This document shows positions 1-8,266 of a stretch of DNA of 64,000 nt, in pieces. The DNA is taken from the NCBI RefSeq assembly GCF_026626335.1, contig NZ_JAPNTZ010000010.1, forward strand, positions 124,001-188,000, given 5' to 3'. The stretch's first letter is position 1, and the number at the start of each line of letters is the position of its first letter. A program made the translations under genes and the position numbers. The DNA is from Paractinoplanes pyxinae (GTDB lineage Bacteria > Actinomycetota > Actinomycetes > Mycobacteriales > Micromonosporaceae). The notes under the pieces were generated by a model. That model made no database searches. It saw nothing but the letters and a program-made list of their open reading frames with translations, and was not told the DNA's origin.

Positions 1-188
1 GACAATCCGTCGCGGCGCGGCATCCGGATGTCGAGCAGCACGACCGCGGGCCGGTGCCGCCGTACCATCTCGACCGCTTCGATCCCGTCCGCGGCCTCGC
101 CGACCACCTCGATGCCGCCGTCGTTGTCGAGGATGGCCCGGATGCCGGCCCTGATCATGGCCTCGTCGTCGGCGATCAGCACCTTCAC
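1..188 (-). CDS. Response regulator, N-terminal receiver domain (partial, runs off left edge)
   Basis: Only the first 62 or so codons are inside the window. The translation starts VKVLIADDEAMIRAGIRAIL and reaches VVLLDIRMPRRDGL, which is a CheY-like receiver: the acidic pair DDE near residue 6 and the phospho-acceptor Asp in LLDIRMP near residue 54 are present. The GTG start overlaps the stop of the upstream sensor kinase by 4 nt (GTGA), so the pair is translationally coupled. The partner kinase is of the HisKA_3 type, so the missing C-terminus is expected to be a NarL/LuxR DNA-binding domain; that part is inference. Confidence 0.9.
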   Translation of the reverse strand, partial: MKVLIADDEAMIRAGIRAILDNDGGIEVVGEAADGIEAVEMVRRHRPAVVLLDIRMPRRDGL

Positions 189-1594
189 CGCAGCCGCTCC
201 TTGCTGGTCAGGCGGCCGCCCGAGAAGCACAGCTGGTAGGTGGGGCCGGCCATCGGGAAGTTGCCGTCGGTGTAGAGCTCGCAGCCCTGGGGCTTGTCGC
301 CGGGCGTCTGCCGGGCGGGCAGGACGTCGATCAGGTCGGCCCGTGACGCGTTGCCGGGGATGCTGTCGAACGTGGCCTCGTCCAGCACCGAGCCGGCCAC
401 GGCGAACGGGTAGTAGCCGACCGCGGTGACGACGGCCAGCACGAGTGGGGTGAGGATCGCGGCGGCCAGGCTGCGGCGGGTGCGGCGGCGCGCGTCGTGC
501 AGTTCCGTCGTGACCGACGGTTCGGCCGGCGCGGCGTGGTCGATGGTGGCGGCCGTCCGGAAACTCCCGTCGGGCGTGCGCTCGGCGGTCAGGGTCCCGC
601 CCGCCAGTCGTACGCGTTCCGTCAACCCGATCAAGCCGAGCCCCGTGGTCTCGCGCACCCGGGTTCGATTGCCCGGCGCACTCGTCACCTCGACCGCCCG
701 GCCGCTGAGCGCGACTCGCACGCCGGCGCCCGGCGCATGCACGCTGGCGTTGGTCAGAGCCTCCCGCACGACGTGATAGGCCACGGCCGGCGGCTCGCCC
801 TCCCGTTCCAGGGCGATCGTCATGCCGGCCTCGCGCGACCGGGCCACCAAAGCCTCGATCGATTCGCCGGCGGGCTCGACCGGCGCCGGCTCGTCCTCGT
901 CGCGCAGCACCCCGATGATGTCGCGCAGCCGGTCGGTGGCGGCGGCGGCCGATTCCCGGATCCGCCCGGCGGCCGCGCCCTGCTTCTCGCCGAGTCCCGG
1001 CGTGGTCTCGAGCGCGCCCGCGTTCAGCGCGATCAGGCTCAGCTCGTGCCCGAGCGAGTCGTGCATCTCCTGCGCGATGCGGGCCCGCTCCCGCAGCCGC
1101 GCCTCCCGCTCCACCATGCGGCGCTCGTACTCGAGCCGGGCCGCCCGCTCCCACCCGGCCGAGATCAGCCGAGCCTGCTGGGCCCGGTACCGCCCGGCCA
1201 GCCACGGAAACACGCCGAGCACCACCAGCGCCATGACCAGGAAGAACCACTCGCCCAAGCTGGTGCCGAGCACAACGAAGTTGAGCGCGGTGCCCCCGAC
1301 CGCGATCACGACGAAGGCCGCCGCAACCGCGCGAATGCGCTCGGTACGCAGCCCGACCAGATAGCTCATCACCGGCAACGCGAACACAAAGTTCCCGTCC
1401 GCGAGCGTCCCCAGCAGCACGACCAGCCAGCCCACCACCGGCCACCGCCGCATGGTCGCCACCAGAACTCCGGCCACCGCAAGAGCCCCCAGAACCCCCG
1501 CCGCGCGGCCGCTCATCAGGTGATTGGCCAGCACCGGAGCGATGAGCACCAGCCCGAGCAGCCCGTCGGTGACCCACTCCCGCCGTCCCCGCAT
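185..1594 (-). CDS. NarL-type sensor histidine kinase with an extra C-terminal membrane segment and tail
   Basis: 469 aa. Residues 10-135 hold four or five hydrophobic segments. A short coiled stretch leads to the HisKA_3 dimerisation box with phospho-acceptor His178 (AQEMHDSLGHELSL), and a compact HATPase_c domain follows (REALTNASVHAP near 277-288, TGLGLIGL near 317-324). The protein autophosphorylates and passes phosphate to the response regulator encoded by the overlapping next gene. Kinases of this class normally end after the ATPase domain. Here the chain goes on with a basic stretch, a clear transmembrane helix (about 377-400) and a tail of about 70 residues with two cysteines (438 and 456), which should lie outside the cell. 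It begins 46 nt after the ECF T-component gene and may be read through from it. The signal sensed is unknown. Confidence 0.93.
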   Translation of the reverse strand: MRGRREWVTDGLLGLVLIAPVLANHLMSGRAAGVLGALAVAGVLVATMRRWPVVGWLVVLLGTLADGNFVFALPVMSYLVGLRTERIRAVAAAFVVIAVGGTALNFVVLGTSLGEWFFLVMALVVLGVFPWLAGRYRAQQARLISAGWERAARLEYERRMVEREARLRERARIAQEMHDSLGHELSLIALNAGALETTPGLGEKQGAAAGRIRESAAAATDRLRDIIGVLRDEDEPAPVEPAGESIEALVARSREAGMTIALEREGEPPAVAYHVVREALTNASVHAPGAGVRVALSGRAVEVTSAPGNRTRVRETTGLGLIGLTERVRLAGGTLTAERTPDGSFRTAATIDHAAPAEPSVTTELHDARRRTRRSLAAAILTPLVLAVVTAVGYYPFAVAGSVLDEATFDSIPGNASRADLIDVLPARQTPGDKPQGCELYTDGNFPMAGPTYQLCFSGGRLTSKERLR

Positions 1595-1640
1595 CCGGCC
1601 AGGCTAACGACGGCTCGTTGCCCGCCACTACTGCCTAAAG

Positions 1641-2441
1641 TCAGATGATGGGGCGGAACAGGCCGAGGGCGATCGTCGTCGCCAGCGTCAGGGCGGACAG
1701 GAGCACCGCGCCGATCACCAGCATCGCGTCGGCCTGACGGAAGACCTGCTTGCGGGCGTACGTGCGAGGGGCGCCCGAGTCGAAGCCGCGCGCATCCATG
1801 GCTACGGCCAAGCGGCCGCCGCGGCGCAGGGCGCCGACCAGCAGGGCGAACGCGGTCGAGACGAACAGGCGGACGGCGGCGAACGGGTTGCGGCCGGCGT
1901 CTATGCCCCGGGCCCGGCGGGCCAGCGTCAGCATCTGCCATTCGGCGCCCAGCAGGGGCAGCAGGCGGAAGGCGGCCAGCGCGCCGATCGCGAAGCGGGC
2001 CGGGGCCTTGGCGTTCTGCACCAGGGCGTCGGCCAGGTCGGTGGGGTCGGTGGTGGCGAAGACCAGCACGCCGGGCACGGCCACGGCGAACAGGCGCAGG
2101 ATCAGGCCGAGCGCGGCCGTCAGCACGCCGGTCGTCACGTCGAACGGGCCCAGCTCGAGCAGCAGCGTGCCGCCGCGGTCGGCGGCGAACAGCACCATCG
2201 TGACCAGCAGGCCGAACGCTCCGATCAGCAGCGGCCAGGCGCGGCGGGCCAAAGTGGAGTAACGCACGCCGAAGAGGGGGACGACGGCCAGTTCGATCAG
2301 CAGCGCGATGGCCGGCGTCAGCGGGTCGAGCGTGGCGATCAGGGGCAGCGAGAAGAGCAGCGCGGCCGCCAGCTTGGCGACCGGGTTGCGGCGGGCCAGC
2401 GGCGCCGACGGGTCGGCGATGGGTTGCAGGGCGAGGGTCAT
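1641..2441 (-). CDS. ykoC: ECF transporter T component (CbiQ/EcfT family), YkoC-like
   Basis: 266 aa, all-helical membrane protein that couples the ATPases to the substrate-binding S component of an energy-coupling-factor vitamin importer. Evidence: five to six hydrophobic helices, and the family's Ala-Arg-Gly type coupling motifs in the cytoplasmic loop (LARRARGID near residue 170, MDARGFDSG near 213). The ATG overlaps the stop of the ATPase gene by 4 nt. In the row S component, double ATPase, T component behind a TPP riboswitch it corresponds to YkoC of the B. subtilis YkoEDC thiamine/hydroxymethylpyrimidine importer; the symbol rests on this context. Confidence 0.88.
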   Translation of the reverse strand: MTLALQPIADPSAPLARRNPVAKLAAALLFSLPLIATLDPLTPAIALLIELAVVPLFGVRYSTLARRAWPLLIGAFGLLVTMVLFAADRGGTLLLELGPFDVTTGVLTAALGLILRLFAVAVPGVLVFATTDPTDLADALVQNAKAPARFAIGALAAFRLLPLLGAEWQMLTLARRARGIDAGRNPFAAVRLFVSTAFALLVGALRRGGRLAVAMDARGFDSGAPRTYARKQVFRQADAMLVIGAVLLSALTLATTIALGLFRPII

Positions 2442-3874
2442 GGATGCCCGCCGGGGCGCCGGTGGGGGAGGGGGTCGCGCAGGCGGGCGGTGCCCAACGG
2501 GTGGGTGCGGTCGGCGACGGTCTGCACGAAGTCGTCGTCGTGGGTGACGGCGACGATGCCGTGGCCGTCGTCGCGCAGCGTGGCCAGCAGTGTCACCAGC
2601 TCGATCCAGGTGCGCCGGTCCTGCCCGAAGGTCGGTTCGTCCAGCACCAGCAGGCGGGGTGCGGTGGCCAGCGCGGTGGCCACGCTCAGCCGGCGGGCCT
2701 CGCCACCCGAGAGCGTGTACGGGTTGGCGGCCCCCAGTTTGCTCAGACGCAGCCGCTCGAGCAGGTCGTCGACGATCCGGGTCACCTCGGCCGGCGAGCG
2801 GCCCAGCCGGCGCGGGCCGACCGCCAGCTCGTCGGCGACCCGGGCCGTGACGAACTGGTGTTCCGGGTTCTGGAAGACCGAGCCGATCCGGCCGGTCAGG
2901 GTGGCCGCCCGCCACCGGTGCGGCGGTTTGTCGTCGCCGAAGCCGCACACCCGGCCGCCGGTCGGGGCGAGCAGGCCGCCCAGCACCAGGGCCAGTGTGG
3001 ACTTGCCGGCGCCGTTGGGCCCGGTCACGGCCAGCACCTCGCCCGCGCCCACCGACAACGACACCGGAGCGAGGCGCTGCTTAACTTCCACTTCCGAGGC
3101 CCGTACGAGTTCGGGACCGGCCGTCGCGGCCGACTTCAGTGGCGGGATCGTGAAGCCGGGCACCCAGACGCCCTCGTCGGCCAGCTTGTCCCCGTACGCC
3201 GCGAACACCATCTCGGGTGTGCCGTCGGCCCGCACCCCGCCGCCCGGCTCGAGCACCACCACCCGGTCGACCAGCGGCAGCGCCTCGGCCACCCGGTGCT
3301 CGACCAGGATCATCGTCTGGTCCCGCAGCGCGCCCACCGACTCGCGCACCAGGTCGGCGCCGGCCGGGTCGAGGTTGGCGGTCGGCTCGTCGAGCAGCAG
3401 CAGACCGGGCCGCAACGCCAGCACCCCGGCCAGGGCCAGCCGCTGCGCCTCGCCGCCGGAGAGCGCGGCCGTCGAGCGGGTGATCGGGTACGGGAAGCCG
3501 ACCCGGTCGAGGGCGTCGCTGACCCAGGGCCAGATCTGGGCCGGCGGCACCCCGCGGTTCTCCAGGCCGAACGCCACGTCGTCGCCGCTGCGGGCCATCA
3601 CCAGCTGGGTCTGCGGATCCTGGAAGACGATGCCGGCGTTCTCGCGGGCCTTACGCGGATCCAGGCCGTCGATCTCGATCGTGCCGGCCGCCTCGCCCGA
3701 GTCCTCGGCGAGCAGACCGGCCAGCGCCGCGAGCAGGGTGCTCTTGCCGGCCCCGGAGGGACCGAGCAACAGCACCCGCTCGCCGTGCGCGATGTGCAGG
3801 TCGACGTCGCGGACGGCCCAGGCCCGCCGGCCGGCGTGGCGCCAGCCGAATCCGCGAAGAACGACCTCACTCAT
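2438..3874 (-). CDS. ykoD: ECF transporter double ATP-binding protein, YkoD-like
   Basis: 478 aa with two complete ABC ATPase domains in one chain. Domain 1 (about 1-240): Walker A GPSGAGKST, Q-loop FQDPQTQLV, signature LSGGEAQRLALAG, Walker B LLLLDEPTANLD. Domain 2 (about 255-470): Walker A GPNGAGKST, FQNPEHQFV, signature LSGGEARRLSVAT, Walker B LLVLDEPTFGQD. Both sites look active, so this single protein replaces the EcfA/EcfA' pair, as YkoD does. It powers vitamin uptake with the flanking S and T components. It starts 18 nt after the S-component stop, and its own stop overlaps the T-component start. Confidence 0.92.
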   Translation of the reverse strand: MSEVVLRGFGWRHAGRRAWAVRDVDLHIAHGERVLLLGPSGAGKSTLLAALAGLLAEDSGEAAGTIEIDGLDPRKARENAGIVFQDPQTQLVMARSGDDVAFGLENRGVPPAQIWPWVSDALDRVGFPYPITRSTAALSGGEAQRLALAGVLALRPGLLLLDEPTANLDPAGADLVRESVGALRDQTMILVEHRVAEALPLVDRVVVLEPGGGVRADGTPEMVFAAYGDKLADEGVWVPGFTIPPLKSAATAGPELVRASEVEVKQRLAPVSLSVGAGEVLAVTGPNGAGKSTLALVLGGLLAPTGGRVCGFGDDKPPHRWRAATLTGRIGSVFQNPEHQFVTARVADELAVGPRRLGRSPAEVTRIVDDLLERLRLSKLGAANPYTLSGGEARRLSVATALATAPRLLVLDEPTFGQDRRTWIELVTLLATLRDDGHGIVAVTHDDDFVQTVADRTHPLGTARLRDPLPHRRPGGHP

Positions 3875-3892
3875 AACTGGAATGGAACCAAA

Positions 3893-4465
3893 TCAGACGA
3901 GCGCTCGCGACCGGCCGGCCGGGAATCGGTCGAGAACGCCGGTCTGAGCCAGCGCGCGGGTCAGCAGCACGCTGCCGAGCCCGGCGATGACCAGGGCCGA
4001 GACCCCGGTGATGAGGATGTAGGGGATCCGCATGGTGGCCCAGGACGTGCCGCCGTACCAGACGAAAGCGTCGTAGACCGCGGCCACCACACCCGCCGTG
4101 GCCCCCGCGAGCAGCGCCACCGGCAGGCGGTAGACCTTGTACGCGAACGCCGCGAAGATCAGCTCGGCGCCCAGCGCCTCCAGCGGGCCCTGCACGACGA
4201 TCGTCCAGCCCCAGCTCACGCCGATCGCCACCGAGACGAGCGAGGCGAGCGAGAGGGTGTAGAAGGCGGCGCCGGGCTTGCGGATGATGAGCGCGCCGAG
4301 GACGGCCGGCACCAGCCAGACGCCGTAGAGCACGGCCCGGCCGGGCAGGGGGATGGCGTCGGCGGGGCCGTTCCAGAGCAGGCCCCAGGCCCAGAAGATC
4401 ACGCCGAAGGCCACGGCGATGATCGAGGCGATCACGATGTCGATCGTGCGCCAGCGGTTGTTCAT
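3893..4465 (-). CDS. ykoE: ECF transporter S component, YkoE family (thiamine/HMP uptake)
   Basis: 190 aa, about five or six transmembrane helices. It is the substrate-specific component of an ECF importer. Family landmarks of YkoE are visible: YGVWLVPAVLGALIIRKPGA near residue 45, EALGAELIF near 95, LPVALLAG near 112 and LAQTGVLDRF near the end. The ATG at 4465 is preferred to an in-frame GTG at 4528 because it has a strong GGGAGG Shine-Dalgarno 8 nt upstream, and because the GTG falls within the riboswitch expression platform. The TPP riboswitch upstream fixes the ligand class as thiamine or its pyrimidine moiety. Confidence 0.93.
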   Translation of the reverse strand: MNNRWRTIDIVIASIIAVAFGVIFWAWGLLWNGPADAIPLPGRAVLYGVWLVPAVLGALIIRKPGAAFYTLSLASLVSVAIGVSWGWTIVVQGPLEALGAELIFAAFAYKVYRLPVALLAGATAGVVAAVYDAFVWYGGTSWATMRIPYILITGVSALVIAGLGSVLLTRALAQTGVLDRFPAGRSRALV

Positions 4466-4472
4466 GATGAAA

Positions 4473-4494
4473 CCTCCCAGTTTGTACCGGGAGG
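4473..4494 (-). promoter_or_regulatory. Ribosome-binding-site sequestering hairpin of the ykoE leader
   Basis: On the minus strand the leader just before the ykoE start reads CCTCCCGG-TACAAA-CTGGGAGG. The GGGAGG is the Shine-Dalgarno of ykoE and pairs with CCTCCC. No oligo-U run follows, so the riboswitch probably acts on translation initiation by freeing or hiding this site. Confidence 0.6.
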
Positions 4495-4548
4495 AGACGC
4501 ACGCCGATGCCGGGCGTGGCCCGGACACGGCGCGGCTGGAGAAAAGAC

Positions 4549-4638
4549 CGAACTTCCTGCGCTGGCATTACCCAGATCAGGTGCGAGGGTCTGCGGTCGC
4601 CCGCACTCTCAGCGCTGTGCGCTCCCCTGTCGGAACTG
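4549..4638 (-). promoter_or_regulatory. TPP riboswitch (THI element)
   Basis: Read on the minus strand the segment holds the conserved THI-box parts in the right order: AGGGGAGC, CUGAGAGUGCGGG, GCAGACCC, then ACCUGAUCUGGGUAAUGC followed by CAGCG and AGGAAGU. The bases that bind the pyrimidine ring (CUGAGA) and the pyrophosphate (ACCUGAUCUGG) are intact. It lies 84 nt upstream of ykoE in the same direction and should switch the operon off when thiamine pyrophosphate is plentiful. Confidence 0.97.
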
Positions 4639-4705
4639 CTGACTTGCTTGTGTTTCGATGAACGTAACACCGGATCGAGTCGCCGAACAGCGAGGGAGTG
4701 ATCAC

Positions 4706-5527
4706 ATGGAGATCAAGGCGCGCGGGCTGACCTTCGATGTGTACGAGGGCGGGCCGGCCGACGGCGACCCGGTGCTGCTGCTGCACGGCTTCCCCCAGGA
4801 TCACCGCGAGTTCGATCTGCTCGCGCCCAAGCTGCACGCGGCGGGCCTGCGGACGTACGCGTTGGACCAGCGCGGCACCTCGCCCGGCGCCCGCCCGGCC
4901 GAGGTCGGCGCCTACCACCTGAGCGAGCCGACCGCCGACGCCGTGGCCGTGCTGGACGCGCTCGGCGTCGAATCGGCCCACGTGATCGGCCACGACTGGG
5001 GCGCGATCGTCGGCTGGTGGCTCGCCTCGACCCATCCGGGGCGGGTGCGCAGCCTGACCGCCGTCTCGGTGCCGCACCCCAAGGCGCTGGGCCTGGCCCT
5101 GCGCACCCGAGCGGCTCAGCGCGCCCGGATGGCGTACTTCAAGGTCTTCCAGTCGCCGCGGGCCGAGCGCCTGCTGCTGGCCCGGGACGGCGCCGTGCTG
5201 CGCGGCATGTTCAAGCCGATCGGCGCTCGCGGCGAAAAGTACGTCGAGGCGATGCGCGACGACCCGGGCCGGCTCACCGGCGGCCTGAACTGGTACCGGG
5301 CGACGACCGGCGGCTCGCCCGGCAGCCCCGGCGTCATCAACGTGCCCACCACGTACGTCTGGAGCGACAAGGACGGCGTGGTGACCCTGACGGCCGCATT
5401 GCGCACCGCCGACTGGGTCGAGGCCGACTATCAGCTGGTCGCCATGCGCGGGATCAGCCACTGGGTGCCCGAGCAGGCGGCGACCGCGCTGGCCGAGGCG
5501 GCAATCCGGCGTATTCGCGGAGTTTGA
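4706..5527 (+). CDS. Alpha/beta hydrolase, epoxide-hydrolase-like
   Basis: 273 aa. Alpha/beta hydrolase fold with oxyanion motif HGFPQ near residue 29, a DQRG turn, and a nucleophile elbow GHDWGA near 95 in which the nucleophile is Asp rather than Ser; this is typical of soluble epoxide hydrolases and haloalkane dehalogenases. The catalytic base is probably the His in GISHWVPEQ near the C-terminus. The ATG at 4706 follows GAGGGAG by 6 nt, which makes it better than an in-frame upstream ATG at 4658. It is transcribed divergently from the riboswitch operon, and no functional tie to it is visible. The substrate is unknown. Confidence 0.88.
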   Translation: MEIKARGLTFDVYEGGPADGDPVLLLHGFPQDHREFDLLAPKLHAAGLRTYALDQRGTSPGARPAEVGAYHLSEPTADAVAVLDALGVESAHVIGHDWGAIVGWWLASTHPGRVRSLTAVSVPHPKALGLALRTRAAQRARMAYFKVFQSPRAERLLLARDGAVLRGMFKPIGARGEKYVEAMRDDPGRLTGGLNWYRATTGGSPGSPGVINVPTTYVWSDKDGVVTLTAALRTADWVEADYQLVAMRGISHWVPEQAATALAEAAIRRIRGV

Positions 5528-5558
5528 TTTTCGTTCACCTTGGGGAATCGGGAGCGTC

Positions 5559-6110
5559 ATGGCGGACGAGCACAAGCGCGGCAGACGCGAGACCGAGAAG
5601 GAACGTTGGGACCGTAACTTCGCCGATCTTCTGCAAGAGCTACGCGTCGCGCAGACCGGCATCCAGATTCTCTTCGCGTTCCTGTTGACTCTGCCCTTCA
5701 GCAACCGGTTCCCCGAGGTCACGCAGTTCCAGAAGGACGTGTACGTCGTCGCGTTGCTCGCCGCGGCCGGGGCCACCGCCATGATCATCGCCCCCGTCGC
5801 TTTCCATCGGGCGCTGTTCCGTCAGGGCCGCAAGCCGGAACTGGTCCGCTACGCCCACGCGATGGCCACCGGCGGCCTGTTCTTCCTGCTGGTCTCCATG
5901 GTCAGCAGCGTCCTGCTGGTCACCGACTTCATCCTCGACCGGCCCATCGCCTTCGTCTTCAGCGGGCTCACCGCCGTCTTCTTCCTGACCTTCTGGGCCG
6001 GCATCCCGTTCCTGCGGCGCAACTGGATCACCGACGACGCCGAGGAGGAGGACGAGGAGGTCAGCCAGACCGACGTCAGGGCCGGCGAGACCGCAGACCG
6101 AGTCTCCTGA
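5559..6110 (+). CDS. DUF6328-type four-helix membrane protein
   Basis: 183 aa. A charged N-terminus (ETEKERWDRNFADLLQELRV) is followed by four hydrophobic segments (about 38-58, 66-88, 103-128, 130-150) and an acidic C-terminal tail rich in Glu and Asp (EEEDEEV). The layout and the N-terminal LLQELRVAQTGIQILFAFLL pattern match a family of small actinobacterial integral membrane proteins catalogued as DUF6328, whose function is unknown. It starts 31 nt after the hydrolase stop and may share its transcript. Its last 35 nt overlap the end of the convergent gene. Confidence 0.8.
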   Translation: MADEHKRGRRETEKERWDRNFADLLQELRVAQTGIQILFAFLLTLPFSNRFPEVTQFQKDVYVVALLAAAGATAMIIAPVAFHRALFRQGRKPELVRYAHAMATGGLFFLLVSMVSSVLLVTDFILDRPIAFVFSGLTAVFFLTFWAGIPFLRRNWITDDAEEEDEEVSQTDVRAGETADRVS

Positions 6111-6684
6111 GTTCGAGCTCGGCCAGCGCGTCGACCGCCGCGGCGTCGCCGTTGCGCCAGCTCTGGGCGATGTCGGGGCCGAGCTTGGCCAGCCGGTTGA
6201 GCGGCTGGCCGGCCAAAGCGCGCAGAGCCAGCAGGTCGCGGCCGGCCGGCTGGTCCCGTACGGCCGAAGCGACAGCGGCCCGGCGCATCCAGCGCAGCCG
6301 CAGTGGCAGCCAGCCGAACAGCACCAGGGCCAGCGGAAGGGCCACCGCGATGAGTGCGACCACCCAGGCCATCGTGTCGACGGCGGCCTGGGTCTGCCGG
6401 CCCGCCTCGGCCAGCGACCGGGCGGCCGACGCGGCCCCCTCGAACGGCTTGACCAGCTGGTCACCGACGAGCGGAACCCCGCCCACCTTGCCGCCGGCGT
6501 CGGTCAGGTTGTCGGCGATGCCGCCGCCCGCGCTCTCGAGCCGGGCCCCCGGCACGGCCAGTTTCTCGACCATGTCGTTGACCCACAGGCCGGCCCGCAC
6601 CCACGCGTAGACCCAGAGGATCACGAGGATGTCGGTGATGAGCTGGCGTACGGCGGTGGGGATCCGGTCGGCATAGAGCTTCAC
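6076..6684 (-). CDS. Two-helix membrane protein of unknown function
   Basis: 202 aa from a GTG start. One transmembrane helix sits near residues 15-35 (LITDILVILWVYAWV) and another near 105-127 (WVVALIAVALPLALVLF). Between them is an extracytoplasmic loop of about 70 residues rich in Gly, Ala and Asp. The C-terminal 70 residues are polar and predicted cytoplasmic (DLLALRALAGQPLNRLAKLG). The 3' end overlaps the convergent DUF6328 gene by 35 nt. I recognise no named domain; similar small membrane proteins are common in actinomycetes. Confidence 0.75.
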   Translation of the reverse strand: MKLYADRIPTAVRQLITDILVILWVYAWVRAGLWVNDMVEKLAVPGARLESAGGGIADNLTDAGGKVGGVPLVGDQLVKPFEGAASAARSLAEAGRQTQAAVDTMAWVVALIAVALPLALVLFGWLPLRLRWMRRAAVASAVRDQPAGRDLLALRALAGQPLNRLAKLGPDIAQSWRNGDAAAVDALAELELRRLGLRSRRP

Positions 6685-6711
6685 GGGGGAAAGCGTCCCA
6701 TGAGGACGGGC

Positions 6712-7119
6712 TCAGCGGTTACCGGCACAATCGGGGCACGTTCCGAAGATCTCCAACGTGTGCGAGACGTCGACGTACCCGTGCCGGCTCGCCACCTTGT
6801 CGGCCCACGTCTCGACGGCCGGGCCCTCGACCTCGACCGTGCTGCCGCAGTCCCGGCAAACCAGGTGATGGTGGTGGCCCTGGCTGCACCGGCGGTACAG
6901 GTGCTCGCCGCCGGGCGGGCGCATCACGTCGATCTCGCCCGCGTCGGCCAGGCCCTGCAACGTGCGGTAGACCGTGGTCAGGCCCACCCGCTCGCCGCGT
7001 TCGCGCAGCCGGGCGTGCAGTTCCTGGGCACTGTAGAAACCCTCGGCCTCGGCCAGCACGGCACTCACCGCGGTGCGCTGCTTGGTGGTGCGCTGCGCGA
7101 CATTCTGCTCGGCGCTCAC
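6712..7119 (-). CDS. zur: Zinc uptake regulator Zur (Fur family)
   Basis: 135 aa, normal Fur-family length. An N-terminal winged helix carries the recognition-helix stretch GLTTVYRTLQGLADAGEID. The C-terminal metal/dimerisation domain has a His-rich segment CSQGHHHHLVCRDCG and the pair CPDC, giving the two CxxC motifs of the structural zinc site. With Zn(II) bound it should repress znuACB by binding the Zur box at 10040-10054, so the operon contains its own repressor. The GTG start overlaps the smtB-like stop by 4 nt. The order smtB-zur matches the mycobacterial smtB-furB pair. Assignment to Zur rather than Fur rests on this context. Confidence 0.93.
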   Translation of the reverse strand: MSAEQNVAQRTTKQRTAVSAVLAEAEGFYSAQELHARLRERGERVGLTTVYRTLQGLADAGEIDVMRPPGGEHLYRRCSQGHHHHLVCRDCGSTVEVEGPAVETWADKVASRHGYVDVSHTLEIFGTCPDCAGNR

Positions 7120-7421
7120 GATCGGACCTCCCTCGCGTGGCTGACAGCGTCGGCGACGATGTGCGCGACGTGATCGTCCACCAGCGAGTATGCGATCTCG
7201 CGGCCACGTCGTGCACCCCGCACCACTCCGGCGCCCCGCAGCACCCGCAGATGCTGCGAGACGAGCGGCTGCGGCGCGCCCAGTTTCTCGACCAGTTCGT
7301 GGACGCAGCGTTCGCCCGCGCCCAGTTCGGCCACGATGGCGACCCGGATCGGCGCGGACAGGGCGCGCAGCAGCTCACCGGCCGACTCGTACGCCTCGTA
7401 CCCGCTCGGCGTGTTCGTCAT
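7116..7421 (-). CDS. SmtB-like ArsR-family zinc sensor
   Basis: 101 aa winged-helix repressor: helix-turn-helix in KLGAPQPLVSQHLRVLRGAG (about 46-65), wing in RGREIAYSL. The last helix carries Asp82, His84, His95 and Glu98. That is the spacing D-x-H-x10-H-x2-E of the alpha-5 zinc site of SmtB/CzrA, so this is very probably a zinc-derepressed sensor. The ATG overlaps the znuB stop by 4 nt and the stop overlaps the zur start by 4 nt. In mycobacteria the SmtB homologue relieves repression of zur when zinc is high; the same logic is likely here but is inferred. Confidence 0.9.
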   Translation of the reverse strand: MTNTPSGYEAYESAGELLRALSAPIRVAIVAELGAGERCVHELVEKLGAPQPLVSQHLRVLRGAGVVRGARRGREIAYSLVDDHVAHIVADAVSHAREVRS

Positions 7422-8266
7422 CGGACCTCCTGCAGGACGACGTCGGGCGGTTCCACCTCGTGCGGCGGGTGGGCGCGGCGCCGCACGATCCGCCAGCCGG
7501 CCGCGCCGACCGTGATGGCGACGAAGACGGCCAGGGCCAGGATCACCGTGGTCGCGCCGGGCGGGGTGTCGGCCTCGGCCGATACGACGACGCCGACGCC
7601 CGCGGCCACCAGACCGATCGCCATCGCGGCGGCCATCGTGGTGCGGAAACCGCGGGTGACCTGCTGCGCCGCGGCGACCGGGATGACCATCAGGGCCGAG
7701 ACGAGCAACAATCCCACCGTACGCATGGCGATCGTCACGGTCACGGCAGTGGTCACGGCCATGAGGATGTTGAGCGCCCGCACCGGCAGGCCGCTCACCC
7801 GCGCGTACTCCTCGTCGTTGCACACCGCGAACAGGGCCGGCCGGAAGGCGACCATGGCGACGATCACCGCCGCCCCCAGCACCGCGATCACGGCGATGTC
7901 CTCGGGCGACGTCGTGATCAGCGAGCCGAAGAGGTACTGCACCAGGCTGTTGCTGCTGGCGTCGTCGGAGAGCGCGACCAGCACCACGCCGCCCGCGATG
8001 CCGCCGTAAAAGAGCAGGGCCAGCGCCAGGTCGCCCGAGGTGCGGCCGCGCTCGCGGATCAGCTCGACGCCGACCGCGCCGATCGCCGCCACGATGACCG
8101 CGCTGATCACGGGGGACTGATTGAGCAGCAGGCCCACGCCGACGCCGGTGAGCGCGACGTGGCCGATGCCGTCGCCGATGAGCGACAGCCGGCGCTGCAC
8201 CAGATAGATGCCGAGCGCGGGCGCGGCCAGGCCGATGATCAGCGCGCCCATGAGGGCCCGCATCAT
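7418..8266 (-). CDS. znuB: Zinc ABC transporter permease ZnuB
   Basis: 282 aa from the first ATG; eight or so transmembrane helices, of the metal ABC-3 permease family. It forms the membrane channel for zinc delivered by ZnuA, powered by ZnuC. The start is doubtful. Family homology appears to extend eight codons further upstream, to an ATC at 8290 (reading I-Y-L-F-Q-Y-D-F before the first Met), and a good AAAGGAG Shine-Dalgarno lies 7 nt before that ATC. None precedes the two ATGs at 8266 and 8263. A non-canonical AUC start at 8290 is therefore plausible. The upstream frame holds no ATG, GTG or TTG back to the znuC stop. Confidence 0.92.
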   Translation of the reverse strand: MMRALMGALIIGLAAPALGIYLVQRRLSLIGDGIGHVALTGVGVGLLLNQSPVISAVIVAAIGAVGVELIRERGRTSGDLALALLFYGGIAGGVVLVALSDDASSNSLVQYLFGSLITTSPEDIAVIAVLGAAVIVAMVAFRPALFAVCNDEEYARVSGLPVRALNILMAVTTAVTVTIAMRTVGLLLVSALMVIPVAAAQQVTRGFRTTMAAAMAIGLVAAGVGVVVSAEADTPPGATTVILALAVFVAITVGAAGWRIVRRRAHPPHEVEPPDVVLQEVR

